From the NCBI GenBank assembly GCA_016292705.1, contig JAEDHZ010000006.1:1-17657 (forward strand): a stretch of DNA of 17,657 bases, given 5' to 3'. Shown piece by piece: positions 7,676-14,645 of the stretch. The stretch comes from Clostridiaceae bacterium. GTDB lineage: Bacteria; Bacillota; Clostridia; Oscillospirales; Acutalibacteraceae. The first letter of the stretch is position 1. Every line of letters starts with the position of its first letter. Below the pieces are notes generated by a model. The model was given only the letters and a program-made list of their open reading frames with translations. It made no database searches and was not told the DNA's origin. A program made the position numbers and the translations under genes.

Positions 7676-8962
7676 ATGAGTACTTATGCTGCGGTGAAAG
7701 CCGCACTTATGGAAAAAAAGCTCAACGAAAGCTTTTCTTCCGTTTATCAGGAAAAACATTTTGATGAACAGTATGAGCGTTTCCTCGGTGTTCTTTCTGA
7801 TTTTGAAGAACAGTTCGGAAAAAACTGCGAAAGGGAGGTTTCCCTTTTCTCCGCACCGGGAAGGACGGAGGTCAGCGGAAACCATACCGACCACAATCAC
7901 GGTAAAGTTATTGCTGCTGCGGTTGACCTTGATGCCGTTGCCGCCGCTTCAAAAAACGATGACGGAGTTGTTCGCATAAAGTCCAAGGGTTACAACATGG
8001 ACACGGTTGAAATCACCGACCTTGAGGTCAATGATCAGGACGCCGGCCACAGCCGTTCCCTTGTCCGCGGTGTTCTTGCCCGGTTCAAAGAGCTCGGTTA
8101 TAACATCGGAGGCTTTGACGCAACAACGGCTTCAAAGGTTCTTTCCGGCTCAGGACTTTCCTCCTCCGCTGCGTTTGAGGTCCTTGTCTGCACAATGCTC
8201 AACTACCTTTATAACGACGGAAAAATCAGCCCGGAGGAAATTGCAAAAATTTCCCAGTATGCTGAAAATGTTCACTTCAGAAAGCCCTGCGGTCTGCTTG
8301 ATCAGATGGCTTGCGCTGTCGGAGGCTTTGTAACAATTGACTTTGCCGACCTTTCAAAGCCCGTTATCGAAAAGGTTCCGCTTGATTTTGAAAGGACTGA
8401 CCATTCCCTGTGCATTGTTGACACCGGCGGAAGCCACAGCGACCTCACAGATGAATATGCGTCGGTAAGGACGGAGATGGAACGCATTGCCGCTTACTTC
8501 GGAAAAAAGGTTCTGCGTGAAATCACCAAAAAGGATGTTGTTGAAAATGCGGGCGATCTTGCAAAGGCAGTTTCAGAGCGTGCCGTTTTGCGTGCACTCC
8601 ATTTCTTCAACGAAAACGAAAGAGTGGAAAAGCAAGTTGCGTTTTTGAAAGCAGGGGATTTTGAGAACTTCAAAAGCCTTGTTGTTGAAAGCGGCTTTTC
8701 ATCATACATGTATAACCAGAATGTCTATTCAAACAAAACGCCGGAAAATCAGCCCGTCTCGCTCGGTCTTGCCCTCAGCGAGGAGCTGCTCAAAGGCAAG
8801 GGCGCATGGCGTGTTCACGGCGGCGGCTTCGCCGGAACAATCCAGGCTTTTGTTCCGAATGAGCTTCTTGAAAGCTACATTGCCCTCATGAGCTCGGTTT
8901 TCGGTAAGGACTCATGCTATGTACTCAGTATTCGCCCGATCGGCGGAGCAAAATTTATTTAA
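7676..8962 (+). CDS. galK: Galactokinase (GHMP family)
   Basis: GalK phosphorylates galactose to galactose-1-phosphate with ATP, the first committed Leloir step and the supplier of GalT's substrate. 428 residues, somewhat longer than the E. coli enzyme owing to an N-terminal extension of about 55 residues. The galactokinase signature is present as GRTEVSGNHTDHNHG (62-76; most family members have GRVNLIGEHTDYNGG). The ATP-binding GHMP motif is GSGLSSSAA (158-166), the catalytic aspartate lies in CGLLDQ (205-210), and the C-terminal motif is RVHGGGFAGTIQAF. The changed residues in the sugar-binding signature leave room for a different hexose, but galT in the same window favours galactose. AAGGAT-type ribosome binding at 7662-7668 supports ATG 7676. 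No good promoter was found directly upstream. The following Fn3 gene starts 17 nt after the stop, so the pair is almost certainly one operon. Confidence 0.9.
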   Translation: MSTYAAVKAALMEKKLNESFSSVYQEKHFDEQYERFLGVLSDFEEQFGKNCEREVSLFSAPGRTEVSGNHTDHNHGKVIAAAVDLDAVAAASKNDDGVVRIKSKGYNMDTVEITDLEVNDQDAGHSRSLVRGVLARFKELGYNIGGFDATTASKVLSGSGLSSSAAFEVLVCTMLNYLYNDGKISPEEIAKISQYAENVHFRKPCGLLDQMACAVGGFVTIDFADLSKPVIEKVPLDFERTDHSLCIVDTGGSHSDLTDEYASVRTEMERIAAYFGKKVLREITKKDVVENAGDLAKAVSERAVLRALHFFNENERVEKQVAFLKAGDFENFKSLVVESGFSSYMYNQNVYSNKTPENQPVSLGLALSEELLKGKGAWRVHGGGFAGTIQAFVPNELLESYIALMSSVFGKDSCYVLSIRPIGGAKFI

Positions 8963-8978
8963 AAAGGAGTAAGCTGAA

Positions 8979-11060
8979 ATGAAAAAGTTACTTAGAAGTT
9001 TGCTGTGCCTTGTTTTGTGCTTGTGCATGGTAATGCCGACAACGGTTATGTCCACGGCAGCAGACGCCGTTGGAAAGGTCAGCAAGGTCACACTTGCTTC
9101 AAAGACTACTTCATCGCTCAAAATCAAATGGACAAAAGTCAAAAACGCAAAGGGCTATCAGGTTGCTTTCTATAATGCAGCAAAAAAGAAATGGGTAACC
9201 GAAAAGAACACCACTGCCCTCAGTTACACCGACAGCAACCTCAAGGATGCAACAACCTATTCCTATAAGGTCAGAGCATACATAAAGAAGAACGGAAAAA
9301 CGGTATACGGAAAATATTCACCCGTCCTCAAGGCAACAACCGTTGAAGCTCCCGTTGTTCTCAAGAGGGTTGAAAATGTTACCGCTTCATCAAGTACAGA
9401 CAGTTCGATAACCCTCAAGTGGCCGAAAATTGACGGCGCAACCGGATATTATGTTTTCATTTACAACAGCTATCAGAAGAGCTGGGGAGCAGGAAAAGCA
9501 ACCTCCGCACTCTCATATACTTTCAACGGCCTTGCAACAGGAGCAAGCTATTCTTTCCGTGTAAGGGCTTATGCAAAGAAGAACGGCAAGGTTTACTACG
9601 GAAAGTATTCACCGACACTTGTTGCACAGACACTTCCGCAGACTGTTACCGGTCTTGCCGTGAACGGAGTTACCGAACACTCCGCAACCCTCTCCTGGGA
9701 CAAGGCAAAGGGTGCGTCAAGCTATGTTGTTGTTGAATATGACCCGGCAACAAAGACCTATAAAGATGTTGCCGAATCAGCACTGACCTCCTGCACCGTG
9801 AACGACCTTGACTCGCTTTCAACTCATCTTTTTGCAGTCAGGAGTGTTGCAAAGAACGGCTCGCTGGTAACCTATTCCGCACCGTCGGAAACCGTCAGTG
9901 CAACAACACTGCTTTCAACCGTTGAATCAATTTCCGCAACGGTTTCCAAAAACCGCATTGAGTTCAGATGGCCGGCAGTCAACGGTGCAGATGATTACAC
10001 AATCTATCGTTGCGAAGCCGACAACACTTGGAAGGAAATTGCAACAACTTCTGACACGGTTTATTCCTTTGAGGATCTTGAACCGGGAACAGAGTATCTC
10101 ATCAAGTTCACCGCCTCCGCAGGAAAGCTGACCTCTGAGTACAGCCAGATCTTCCGCCTTTCAACAACTCCGGATGTTCCCATGAATCTCAAGGCTGCAA
10201 CAACATCTGAAAAGACAGTTGCACTGACCTGGGATGCCGCAAAGGGCGCTTCGGGCTATGAAGTCTGGCGCTACAGTCCGCTTGACGGAACAGAGGTTGT
10301 TATCGGAACCTGCGAAACAAACTCTTTCATTGATACCTCGCTTGAAACCAACACAGAATACACCTATAAGGTTCGTTCATTTACTCTTGTAAACGGAAAA
10401 TATGTTTACGGAGACTTCGGCGCTTCCCTCAGCCACAGCTACACCGCAGCAGAAGATCCGAACAATCCGTGGAAGGACACGGGCAAGCTCGGCTCTATGG
10501 GACTTTTCGGTTATCTCTATGACCCTGAAAGGGATGTTTTCTACACTGCCAAGGATCCGTGGCAGAGGAACTTCGGCTTCAATGTTGCTTATGATGTTGC
10601 TGCCCAGATTATCCTTCTCAACTATAAAACCAACCGCTTCAAATTCAAAGCAAACGGCAAGGACTGGATGATCCAGTTCTGGAAAGGTCAATACGGACTT
10701 GTTATTTACGGCGGTGAAATCGGCGTTTACACCAAACCCTTTGACAGAGCTTTTGAACATTATGACTGTGCATCAGATGAAGATATGCTCAGAATGAGCA
10801 TGAACTTCTATCGTTACAATATTCAGCAGGAGAAGTGGGAGTTCTGCTTTGAGCGTCCCTACGGTCTCTATTGGTGGTGCACCGGCTTCAAGCTTGGTAA
10901 CGACGGTGCCGGTTATGACGCAAAGTTCGAAAACTATCGTATTGACGCAAGAATAACCATGAAGAACTTTGAAATGCTTGATGCATTCACAAAAGCTCTT
11001 TCTGACGGCGGTCAGGCATACACTGTTGATGGTCTTGACATTTATCTGACCTGGATCTGA
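8979..11060 (+). CDS. Secreted protein with five Fn3 domains and a C-terminal DUF4474 domain
   Basis: 693 residues. A signal peptide (MKKLLRSLLCLVLCLCMVMPTTVMSTAADA) is followed by five tandem Fn3 domains at about 33-122, 125-220, 221-312, 313-399 and 400-491. Domains 1 and 2 are the most alike (YSYKVRAY.KKNGK..YGKYSP). The last part (about 496-693) is recognised from memory as DUF4474: WKDTGKLGSMGLFGYLYDPERDVFYTAKDPWQRNFGF, then KDWMIQFWKGQYGLVIYGGEIGVY. DUF4474 has no established activity; its aromatic-rich surface could bind a ligand. GGAG at 8966-8969 lies 9 nt before ATG and only 16 nt separate it from the galK stop, so it is translated from the galK transcript. No LPXTG or other anchor is seen. 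The PQTVTGL linker is shared with the secreted protein after galT, which points to related ancestry. No terminator is visible before the metK promoter, 20 bp downstream. Confidence 0.88.
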   Translation: MKKLLRSLLCLVLCLCMVMPTTVMSTAADAVGKVSKVTLASKTTSSLKIKWTKVKNAKGYQVAFYNAAKKKWVTEKNTTALSYTDSNLKDATTYSYKVRAYIKKNGKTVYGKYSPVLKATTVEAPVVLKRVENVTASSSTDSSITLKWPKIDGATGYYVFIYNSYQKSWGAGKATSALSYTFNGLATGASYSFRVRAYAKKNGKVYYGKYSPTLVAQTLPQTVTGLAVNGVTEHSATLSWDKAKGASSYVVVEYDPATKTYKDVAESALTSCTVNDLDSLSTHLFAVRSVAKNGSLVTYSAPSETVSATTLLSTVESISATVSKNRIEFRWPAVNGADDYTIYRCEADNTWKEIATTSDTVYSFEDLEPGTEYLIKFTASAGKLTSEYSQIFRLSTTPDVPMNLKAATTSEKTVALTWDAAKGASGYEVWRYSPLDGTEVVIGTCETNSFIDTSLETNTEYTYKVRSFTLVNGKYVYGDFGASLSHSYTAAEDPNNPWKDTGKLGSMGLFGYLYDPERDVFYTAKDPWQRNFGFNVAYDVAAQIILLNYKTNRFKFKANGKDWMIQFWKGQYGLVIYGGEIGVYTKPFDRAFEHYDCASDEDMLRMSMNFYRYNIQQEKWEFCFERPYGLYWWCTGFKLGNDGAGYDAKFENYRIDARITMKNFEMLDAFTKALSDGGQAYTVDGLDIYLTWI
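9258..9616 (+). repeat. Internal Fn3 coding repeat
   Basis: The stretches at about 9258-9328 and 9549-9616 encode nearly the same end of Fn3 domains 1 and 2 (YSYKVRAYIKKNGKTVYGKYSP versus YSFRVRAYAKKNGKVYYGKYSP). Such near-identical domains can recombine and change domain number between strains. Confidence 0.55.
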
Positions 11061-11080
11061 TATAAAATTGCGCGAAGCTA

Positions 11081-11108
11081 TTGACATATCTGCTCAATAG
11101 TGTATAAT
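11081..11108 (+). promoter_or_regulatory. Strong metK promoter
   Basis: Consensus TTGACA at 11081-11086 and consensus TATAAT at 11103-11108 with a 16-bp spacer. Inverted repeat CTATTGA (11078-11084) / TCAATAG (11094-11100) overlaps the -35 and spacer. GTTGCA-TG-TGCAAC (11115-11128) lies at the expected transcript start. These could be operator sites or a protective 5' hairpin. Confidence 0.85.
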
Positions 11109-11143
11109 TAACGGGTTGCATGTGCAACAAAATTGAATATTTT

Positions 11144-11238
11144 CCTTATTGAGAGCAGCTGAGGGAACAGGCCCTGTGAAGCTCGGCAACCTGCAATTGC
11201 AAGGTGCTAAATCCTGCGGTATTGACCGAAAGATAAGG
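11144..11238 (+). ncRNA. SAM-I (S-box) riboswitch aptamer
   Basis: The S-box core is clear: GAGAGCAGCTGAGGG, then ACAGGCCCTGTGAAGCTCGG and CAACC, then AAGGTGCTAAATCC, closing with ACCGAAAGATAAGG. P1 is formed by CCTTAT (11144-11149) with ATAAGG (11233-11238). It binds S-adenosylmethionine and lies directly before metK, whose product makes SAM, so this is a feedback OFF switch. Confidence 0.95.
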
Positions 11239-11285
11239 TTTTATCTCCGGTCTGAAAAACGACCGGAGAATTTTCTTTCGTTTTT
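11225..11285 (+). terminator. Riboswitch expression platform (antiterminator / terminator)
   Basis: Terminator: CTCCGGTC (11245-11252) pairs with GACCGGAG (11261-11268), followed by AATTTTCTTTCGTTTTT. Antiterminator: GACCG (11225-11229) pairs with CGGTC (11248-11252), and AGATAA (11232-11237) pairs with TTATCT (11241-11246). The antiterminator uses the 3' strand of aptamer P1, so SAM binding frees the terminator and stops transcription before metK. Confidence 0.9.
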
Positions 11286-11332
11286 CAACCGTATAAAGTT
11301 TCAGATTAAAGGAAGATGAAAGGAGCTTCAGA

Positions 11333-12520
11333 ATGAAAAAGTATCTTTTTACCTCAGAATCCGTTACTGAGGGACATCCCGACAAAATCTGCGACCGCAT
11401 CTCCGACTCGGTGCTGGACGCAATCTTTGAAAATGACCCCAATGCCCGTGTTGCGTGCGAAACTGCGATAACAACAAATCAGGTTCTTATTATGGGCGAA
11501 ATCAGCACAACCGCATCGCCTGACATTGAAGCGATTGCACGCAAAGCTATTTGCGATATCGGTTATGATTCACCCGAAAAAGGCTTTGACGGCAATACCT
11601 GCAAGGTTATTATCACGCTGGACAAACAGTCGGGCGACATTGCAATGGGTGTTGACAAGTCGTTCGAGCTCAAGGGCGGCGAAGAGGACAGATATAACCT
11701 CAACGGCGCAGGAGACCAGGGTATGATGTTCGGATTTGCCTGCGATGAAACCCCGGAGCTCATGCCGCTTCCGATTTCGCTTGCACATAAGCTCACCAAA
11801 AAGCTCACAGAGGTCAGGAAGAACGGAACTCTTCCCTATCTCCGTCCCGATGGAAAAAGCCAGGTTACGGTTGAATATGACGAAGGAAAGCCCGTTGCCG
11901 TTACCGCCGTTGTTGTTTCCTCTCAGCACAGCGACTCGGTTTCCCTTGAAAAAATCAGGGAAGACATCAAAAAGTTTGTCATTGAGACGGTCATTCCCGC
12001 CTCGCTCATGAGAGAGGACACAAAGATTTTTGTCAATCCCACCGGACGCTTTGTAATCGGTGGACCGCAGGGTGACAGCGGACTCACCGGAAGAAAGATT
12101 ATAGTTGACACCTACGGCGGATATTCACGCCACGGCGGCGGAGCTTTTTCCGGAAAGGATCCGACAAAGGTTGACCGCAGTGCCGCCTATGCAGCAAGAT
12201 ATGTTGCAAAGAACATTGTTGCCGCAGGTCTTGCTTCAAAGTGTGAGGTTCAGCTTGCCTATGCGATTGGCGTTGCAAAGCCCGTTTCCGTTCTTGTTGA
12301 AACATTTTCAACGGCAAAGATTGACGAAAACAAGATTTCCGAAATTGTCGGAAAGGTATTTGACCTTCGCCCGGCTGCAATAATTGACACTCTTAAACTG
12401 CGTGCTCCGATCTACAGCCCGCTTTCTTCCTACGGTCATGTCGGCAGGGAGGAGCTTGGCGTTCAATGGGAAAAAACCGATAAGGTTGAAGAGCTCAGAA
12501 AGCTTGCCGGGCTGGAATAA
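11333..12520 (+). CDS. metK: S-adenosylmethionine synthetase
   Basis: MetK joins methionine and ATP to make S-adenosylmethionine, the cell's main methyl donor. 395 residues, normal length for the family. The N-terminal GHPDK (14-18) is part of the ATP/methionine site, signature 1 is GAGDQG (125-130), and the glycine-rich loop GGGAFSGKD (268-276) is the second signature, followed by KVDRSAAYAARYVAKNIV. AAAGGAGC about 9 nt before ATG 11333 is the ribosome binding site. Expression is controlled by the SAM-I riboswitch directly upstream, so the enzyme is repressed by its own product. It appears to be transcribed alone: H-type hairpin 12595-12649 follows, and the next gene has its own promoter. 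Read-through from the galK-Fn3 operon would also have to pass the riboswitch terminator. Confidence 0.98.
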   Translation: MKKYLFTSESVTEGHPDKICDRISDSVLDAIFENDPNARVACETAITTNQVLIMGEISTTASPDIEAIARKAICDIGYDSPEKGFDGNTCKVIITLDKQSGDIAMGVDKSFELKGGEEDRYNLNGAGDQGMMFGFACDETPELMPLPISLAHKLTKKLTEVRKNGTLPYLRPDGKSQVTVEYDEGKPVAVTAVVVSSQHSDSVSLEKIREDIKKFVIETVIPASLMREDTKIFVNPTGRFVIGGPQGDSGLTGRKIIVDTYGGYSRHGGGAFSGKDPTKVDRSAAYAARYVAKNIVAAGLASKCEVQLAYAIGVAKPVSVLVETFSTAKIDENKISEIVGKVFDLRPAAIIDTLKLRAPIYSPLSSYGHVGREELGVQWEKTDKVEELRKLAGLE

Positions 12521-12594
12521 GGCTTTGTTTTAACCTGAAACAGGCAAAGCTGTGCTGAATTCGGCGCAGAACAGAAATTGAATATCAACAACAA

Positions 12595-12658
12595 ATGAAA
12601 GCTATAATTCACGGAATGGTTTTTGCCTCTCTGCGGATTATAGCTTCATATTTTCTTT
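12595..12658 (+). terminator. Terminator hairpin after metK (second member of the GCTATAA hairpin family)
   Basis: ATGAA(A)GCTATAATTC (12595-12610) pairs with GGATTATAGCTTCAT (12635-12649): about 15 bp with one bulged A and one G-U pair, followed by ATTTTCTTT. The 3' arm TCTGCGGATTATAGCTT (12630-12646) is identical over 17 nt to 3728-3744 in the terminator after the first secreted protein. Confidence 0.65.
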
Positions 12659-12690
12659 CTGTTACTGATTTCAATATTTTTTCTTATTCG

Positions 12691-12719
12691 CTGACAAAAC
12701 CGGAATCGTGTGATATAAT
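12691..12719 (+). promoter_or_regulatory. Promoter of the hydroxyacid dehydrogenase gene
   Basis: CTGACA (12691-12696) and perfect TATAAT (12714-12719) are exactly 17 bp apart. The expected start near 12726 rules out the in-frame upstream ATG at 12595 as the translation start. Confidence 0.75.
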
Positions 12720-12750
12720 CAAAGCATTGAGAAAAAGGAGGAAACGAAAA

Positions 12751-13710
12751 ATGAAGCTTGTAATTCTTGACGGCTATGCCGAAAACCCCGGGGACCTTTC
12801 GTGGGATGCGCTTTCGCAGCTTGTTGATGAGTATGTTGTTTATGACATAACCGCACCGGAGGATATCATCAGCCGAAGTCTTGATGCCGATATTCTTGTT
12901 ACAAACAAAACTCCGCTTTCAAGGCAGACAATTGAAATGCTTCCAAAGCTAAAATACATTGCCGTTCTTGCAACGGGCTTCAATGTTGTTGATTGCAAAG
13001 CGGCAAGGGAAAGGGGAATCCCCGTTTCAAACATTCCCGCTTACAGTACCGATTCGGTGGCTCAGCTTGTTTTCGGCTTTATGCTTGAGTTTTCCAACCG
13101 TGTTGCCCTCCACAGCGAGAGCGTGAAAAACGGTGACTGGGAAAGGAGTGAACATTTCTGCTATCTCAAAGCTCCGATTTCCCTGCTCTCCGGAAAAACG
13201 CTCGGAATTGTCGGCTTCGGACGGATCGGCTTTGCCGTTGCGGAAATTGCAAATGCGTTCAAAATGCGTGTGCTTGCCGTTTCGCCGCATACAAATACAT
13301 ATAACGGCTTCGGGGCAGTCGAGTTCTGCACGCTTGAAAAGCTTGTTTCACAAAGCGATTTTGTCACGCTCCATTGTCCGCTCACCGAAAGCACAAACGC
13401 AATGGTTAACAGTGATTTTCTCCGAAAGATGAAAAGCTCGGCTTTCCTTATAAATACCTCCCGTGGCGGTGTTGTCAACGAAAGAGACCTTGCCGAAGCT
13501 CTTGAAAACGGCACGATTGCCGGCGCAGGGCTTGATGTTCTTTCTGTTGAACCGCCGAAAGGAGGCAATGTGCTCATCGGCGCAAAAAATTGTCTTATCA
13601 CGCCGCACATTGCCTGGGCAAGCCTTGAAGCGAGAACAAAACTTTTGAACATCTTCCTTGAGAATGTTGAAAACTTTGTCAAGGGCAAGCCGAGTAATGT
13701 TGTCAATTGA
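12751..13710 (+). CDS. D-2-hydroxyacid dehydrogenase, NAD-dependent (glycerate/hydroxypyruvate reductase-like)
   Basis: 319 residues. It reduces a 2-keto acid to the D-2-hydroxy acid (or the reverse) using NAD(H). The nucleotide-binding GFGRIG is at 155-160 within GKTLGIVGFGRIGFAVAEIANAF. The catalytic triad is visible as R238 (INTSRGG), E267 (SVEPP) and H286 (TPHIAWAS). The HIAWAS ending is typical of the glycerate dehydrogenase/hydroxypyruvate reductase branch, but phosphoglycerate, lactate and other substrates cannot be excluded. It lacks the C-terminal ACT domain of long SerA enzymes. The start at 12751 has AAAAAGGAGG about 7 nt upstream and follows a clear promoter (12691-12719). The gene stands alone between metK and parA. 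If it is glycerate dehydrogenase, it would connect with the serine/glycine enzymes elsewhere in the window. Confidence 0.88.
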   Translation: MKLVILDGYAENPGDLSWDALSQLVDEYVVYDITAPEDIISRSLDADILVTNKTPLSRQTIEMLPKLKYIAVLATGFNVVDCKAARERGIPVSNIPAYSTDSVAQLVFGFMLEFSNRVALHSESVKNGDWERSEHFCYLKAPISLLSGKTLGIVGFGRIGFAVAEIANAFKMRVLAVSPHTNTYNGFGAVEFCTLEKLVSQSDFVTLHCPLTESTNAMVNSDFLRKMKSSAFLINTSRGGVVNERDLAEALENGTIAGAGLDVLSVEPPKGGNVLIGAKNCLITPHIAWASLEARTKLLNIFLENVENFVKGKPSNVVN

Positions 13711-13724
13711 ATTTCAAAAATAAG

Positions 13725-13748
13725 AAATCAGAGGTTAGTCAGATTTTT
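13725..13748 (+). terminator. Possible weak terminator after the dehydrogenase gene
   Basis: AAATC (13725-13729) can pair with GATTT (13742-13746) ahead of a run of T (13743-13748). The stem is short, so this is a weak candidate. Confidence 0.25.
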
Positions 13749-13760
13749 TGAAAAAGCTCT

Positions 13761-13788
13761 TTGAAATCTTTTGGTGTTGTGGTATACT
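13761..13788 (+). promoter_or_regulatory. parAB promoter
   Basis: TTGAAA (13761-13766) and TATACT (13783-13788) with a 16-bp spacer. Transcription would start near 13795, about 34 nt before parA. Confidence 0.6.
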
Positions 13789-13828
13789 GTGTTTTGTATG
13801 TAGATGAAAAAGGAAAGGCAGCAGACTT

Positions 13829-14608
13829 ATGGGAAAAACCGTCGCCATAGTTAATCAGAAAGGCGGAGTCGGAAAAACGACCACCGCCGTGAACCTTGCC
13901 GCAGCTATCGGCATGAAGGGATATAAAACGCTCCTTGTGGACATTGATCCCCAGGGCAACGCAACAAGCGGACTCGGCTTCAGCAAAAAGGATGCGGAAA
14001 TTTCAACCTATGACATGATGATTGGTACCGCTGCAGCCGAGGATATTGTTAAGGAAACCGAGTTCAGCCGCCTTGACCTCCTTCCGGCGAACATGAATCT
14101 TGCCGGTGCGGAGCTTGAAATTGCTGACCTCGATTCCCGGGAAGCAAGAATCAAAAATGCGCTTGCCGGGCTCAAGGAAAAATATGACTTCATCATTCTT
14201 GACTGTCCGCCGTCGCTCGGTCTCATCACGATAAACGCCCTTTGTGCCGTTGACAGCGTTCTTGTTCCGATTCAGTGTGAGTTTTATGCGCTTGAAGGTT
14301 TGTCACAGTTGATGAACACGGTGAGACAGGTCAAACGCAAGTATAATCCGCTCATTGATATCGAGGGGGTTCTGCTGACAATGTTTGACGGAAGGTTGAA
14401 TCTCACTCAGCAGGTGGTTTCCGAGGTTAAACGCTTTTTTCCGCAAAAGGTGTTCTCTGTTGTAATTCCCCGTAATGTCCGCCTTTCGGAGGCGCCGTCG
14501 TTCGGCCAGCCCGTTTCATATTATGACAGATTGTCCAAGGGCAGCAAGGCGTATGACGAGCTTGCGGAGGAATTCCTCAAAAAGAACGGAAAAATTCCGC
14601 TTGCATAA
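13829..14608 (+). CDS. parA: ParA/Soj-type chromosome-partitioning ATPase
   Basis: 259 residues, the typical size of chromosomal ParA/Soj proteins without an N-terminal HTH extension. The deviant Walker A motif KGGVGKTT is at 11-18, Walker A' is DIDPQGN at 38-44, and Walker B is FIILDCPP near residue 121-128. ParA binds ATP, dimerises on the nucleoid and is stimulated by ParB to move origins; in Firmicutes Soj also affects DnaA. AAGGAAAGG about 11 nt before ATG 13829 is the binding site, and a promoter lies at 13761-13788. It forms an operon with the parB gene 37 nt downstream. In many Firmicutes the pair is near the origin beside rnpA/rsmG genes; here the neighbours are metabolic, so origin proximity cannot be inferred from context. 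The common annotation symbol soj applies equally. Confidence 0.93.
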   Translation: MGKTVAIVNQKGGVGKTTTAVNLAAAIGMKGYKTLLVDIDPQGNATSGLGFSKKDAEISTYDMMIGTAAAEDIVKETEFSRLDLLPANMNLAGAELEIADLDSREARIKNALAGLKEKYDFIILDCPPSLGLITINALCAVDSVLVPIQCEFYALEGLSQLMNTVRQVKRKYNPLIDIEGVLLTMFDGRLNLTQQVVSEVKRFFPQKVFSVVIPRNVRLSEAPSFGQPVSYYDRLSKGSKAYDELAEEFLKKNGKIPLA

Positions 14609-14645
14609 TTTTTCAGGATACTTGAAGAAAAGGAGAAAATGAAAA

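Noticed and set aside
11146..11442. Minus-strand reading frame over the riboswitch and metK start
   Set aside because: It is antisense to a structured riboswitch and to metK, with no domain or binding site.
12595..12750. Upstream extension of the hydroxyacid dehydrogenase to ATG 12595
   Set aside because: The extension lies in a terminator hairpin and upstream of the promoter at 12691-12719; ATG 12751 has a strong binding site and begins the normal family N-terminus.
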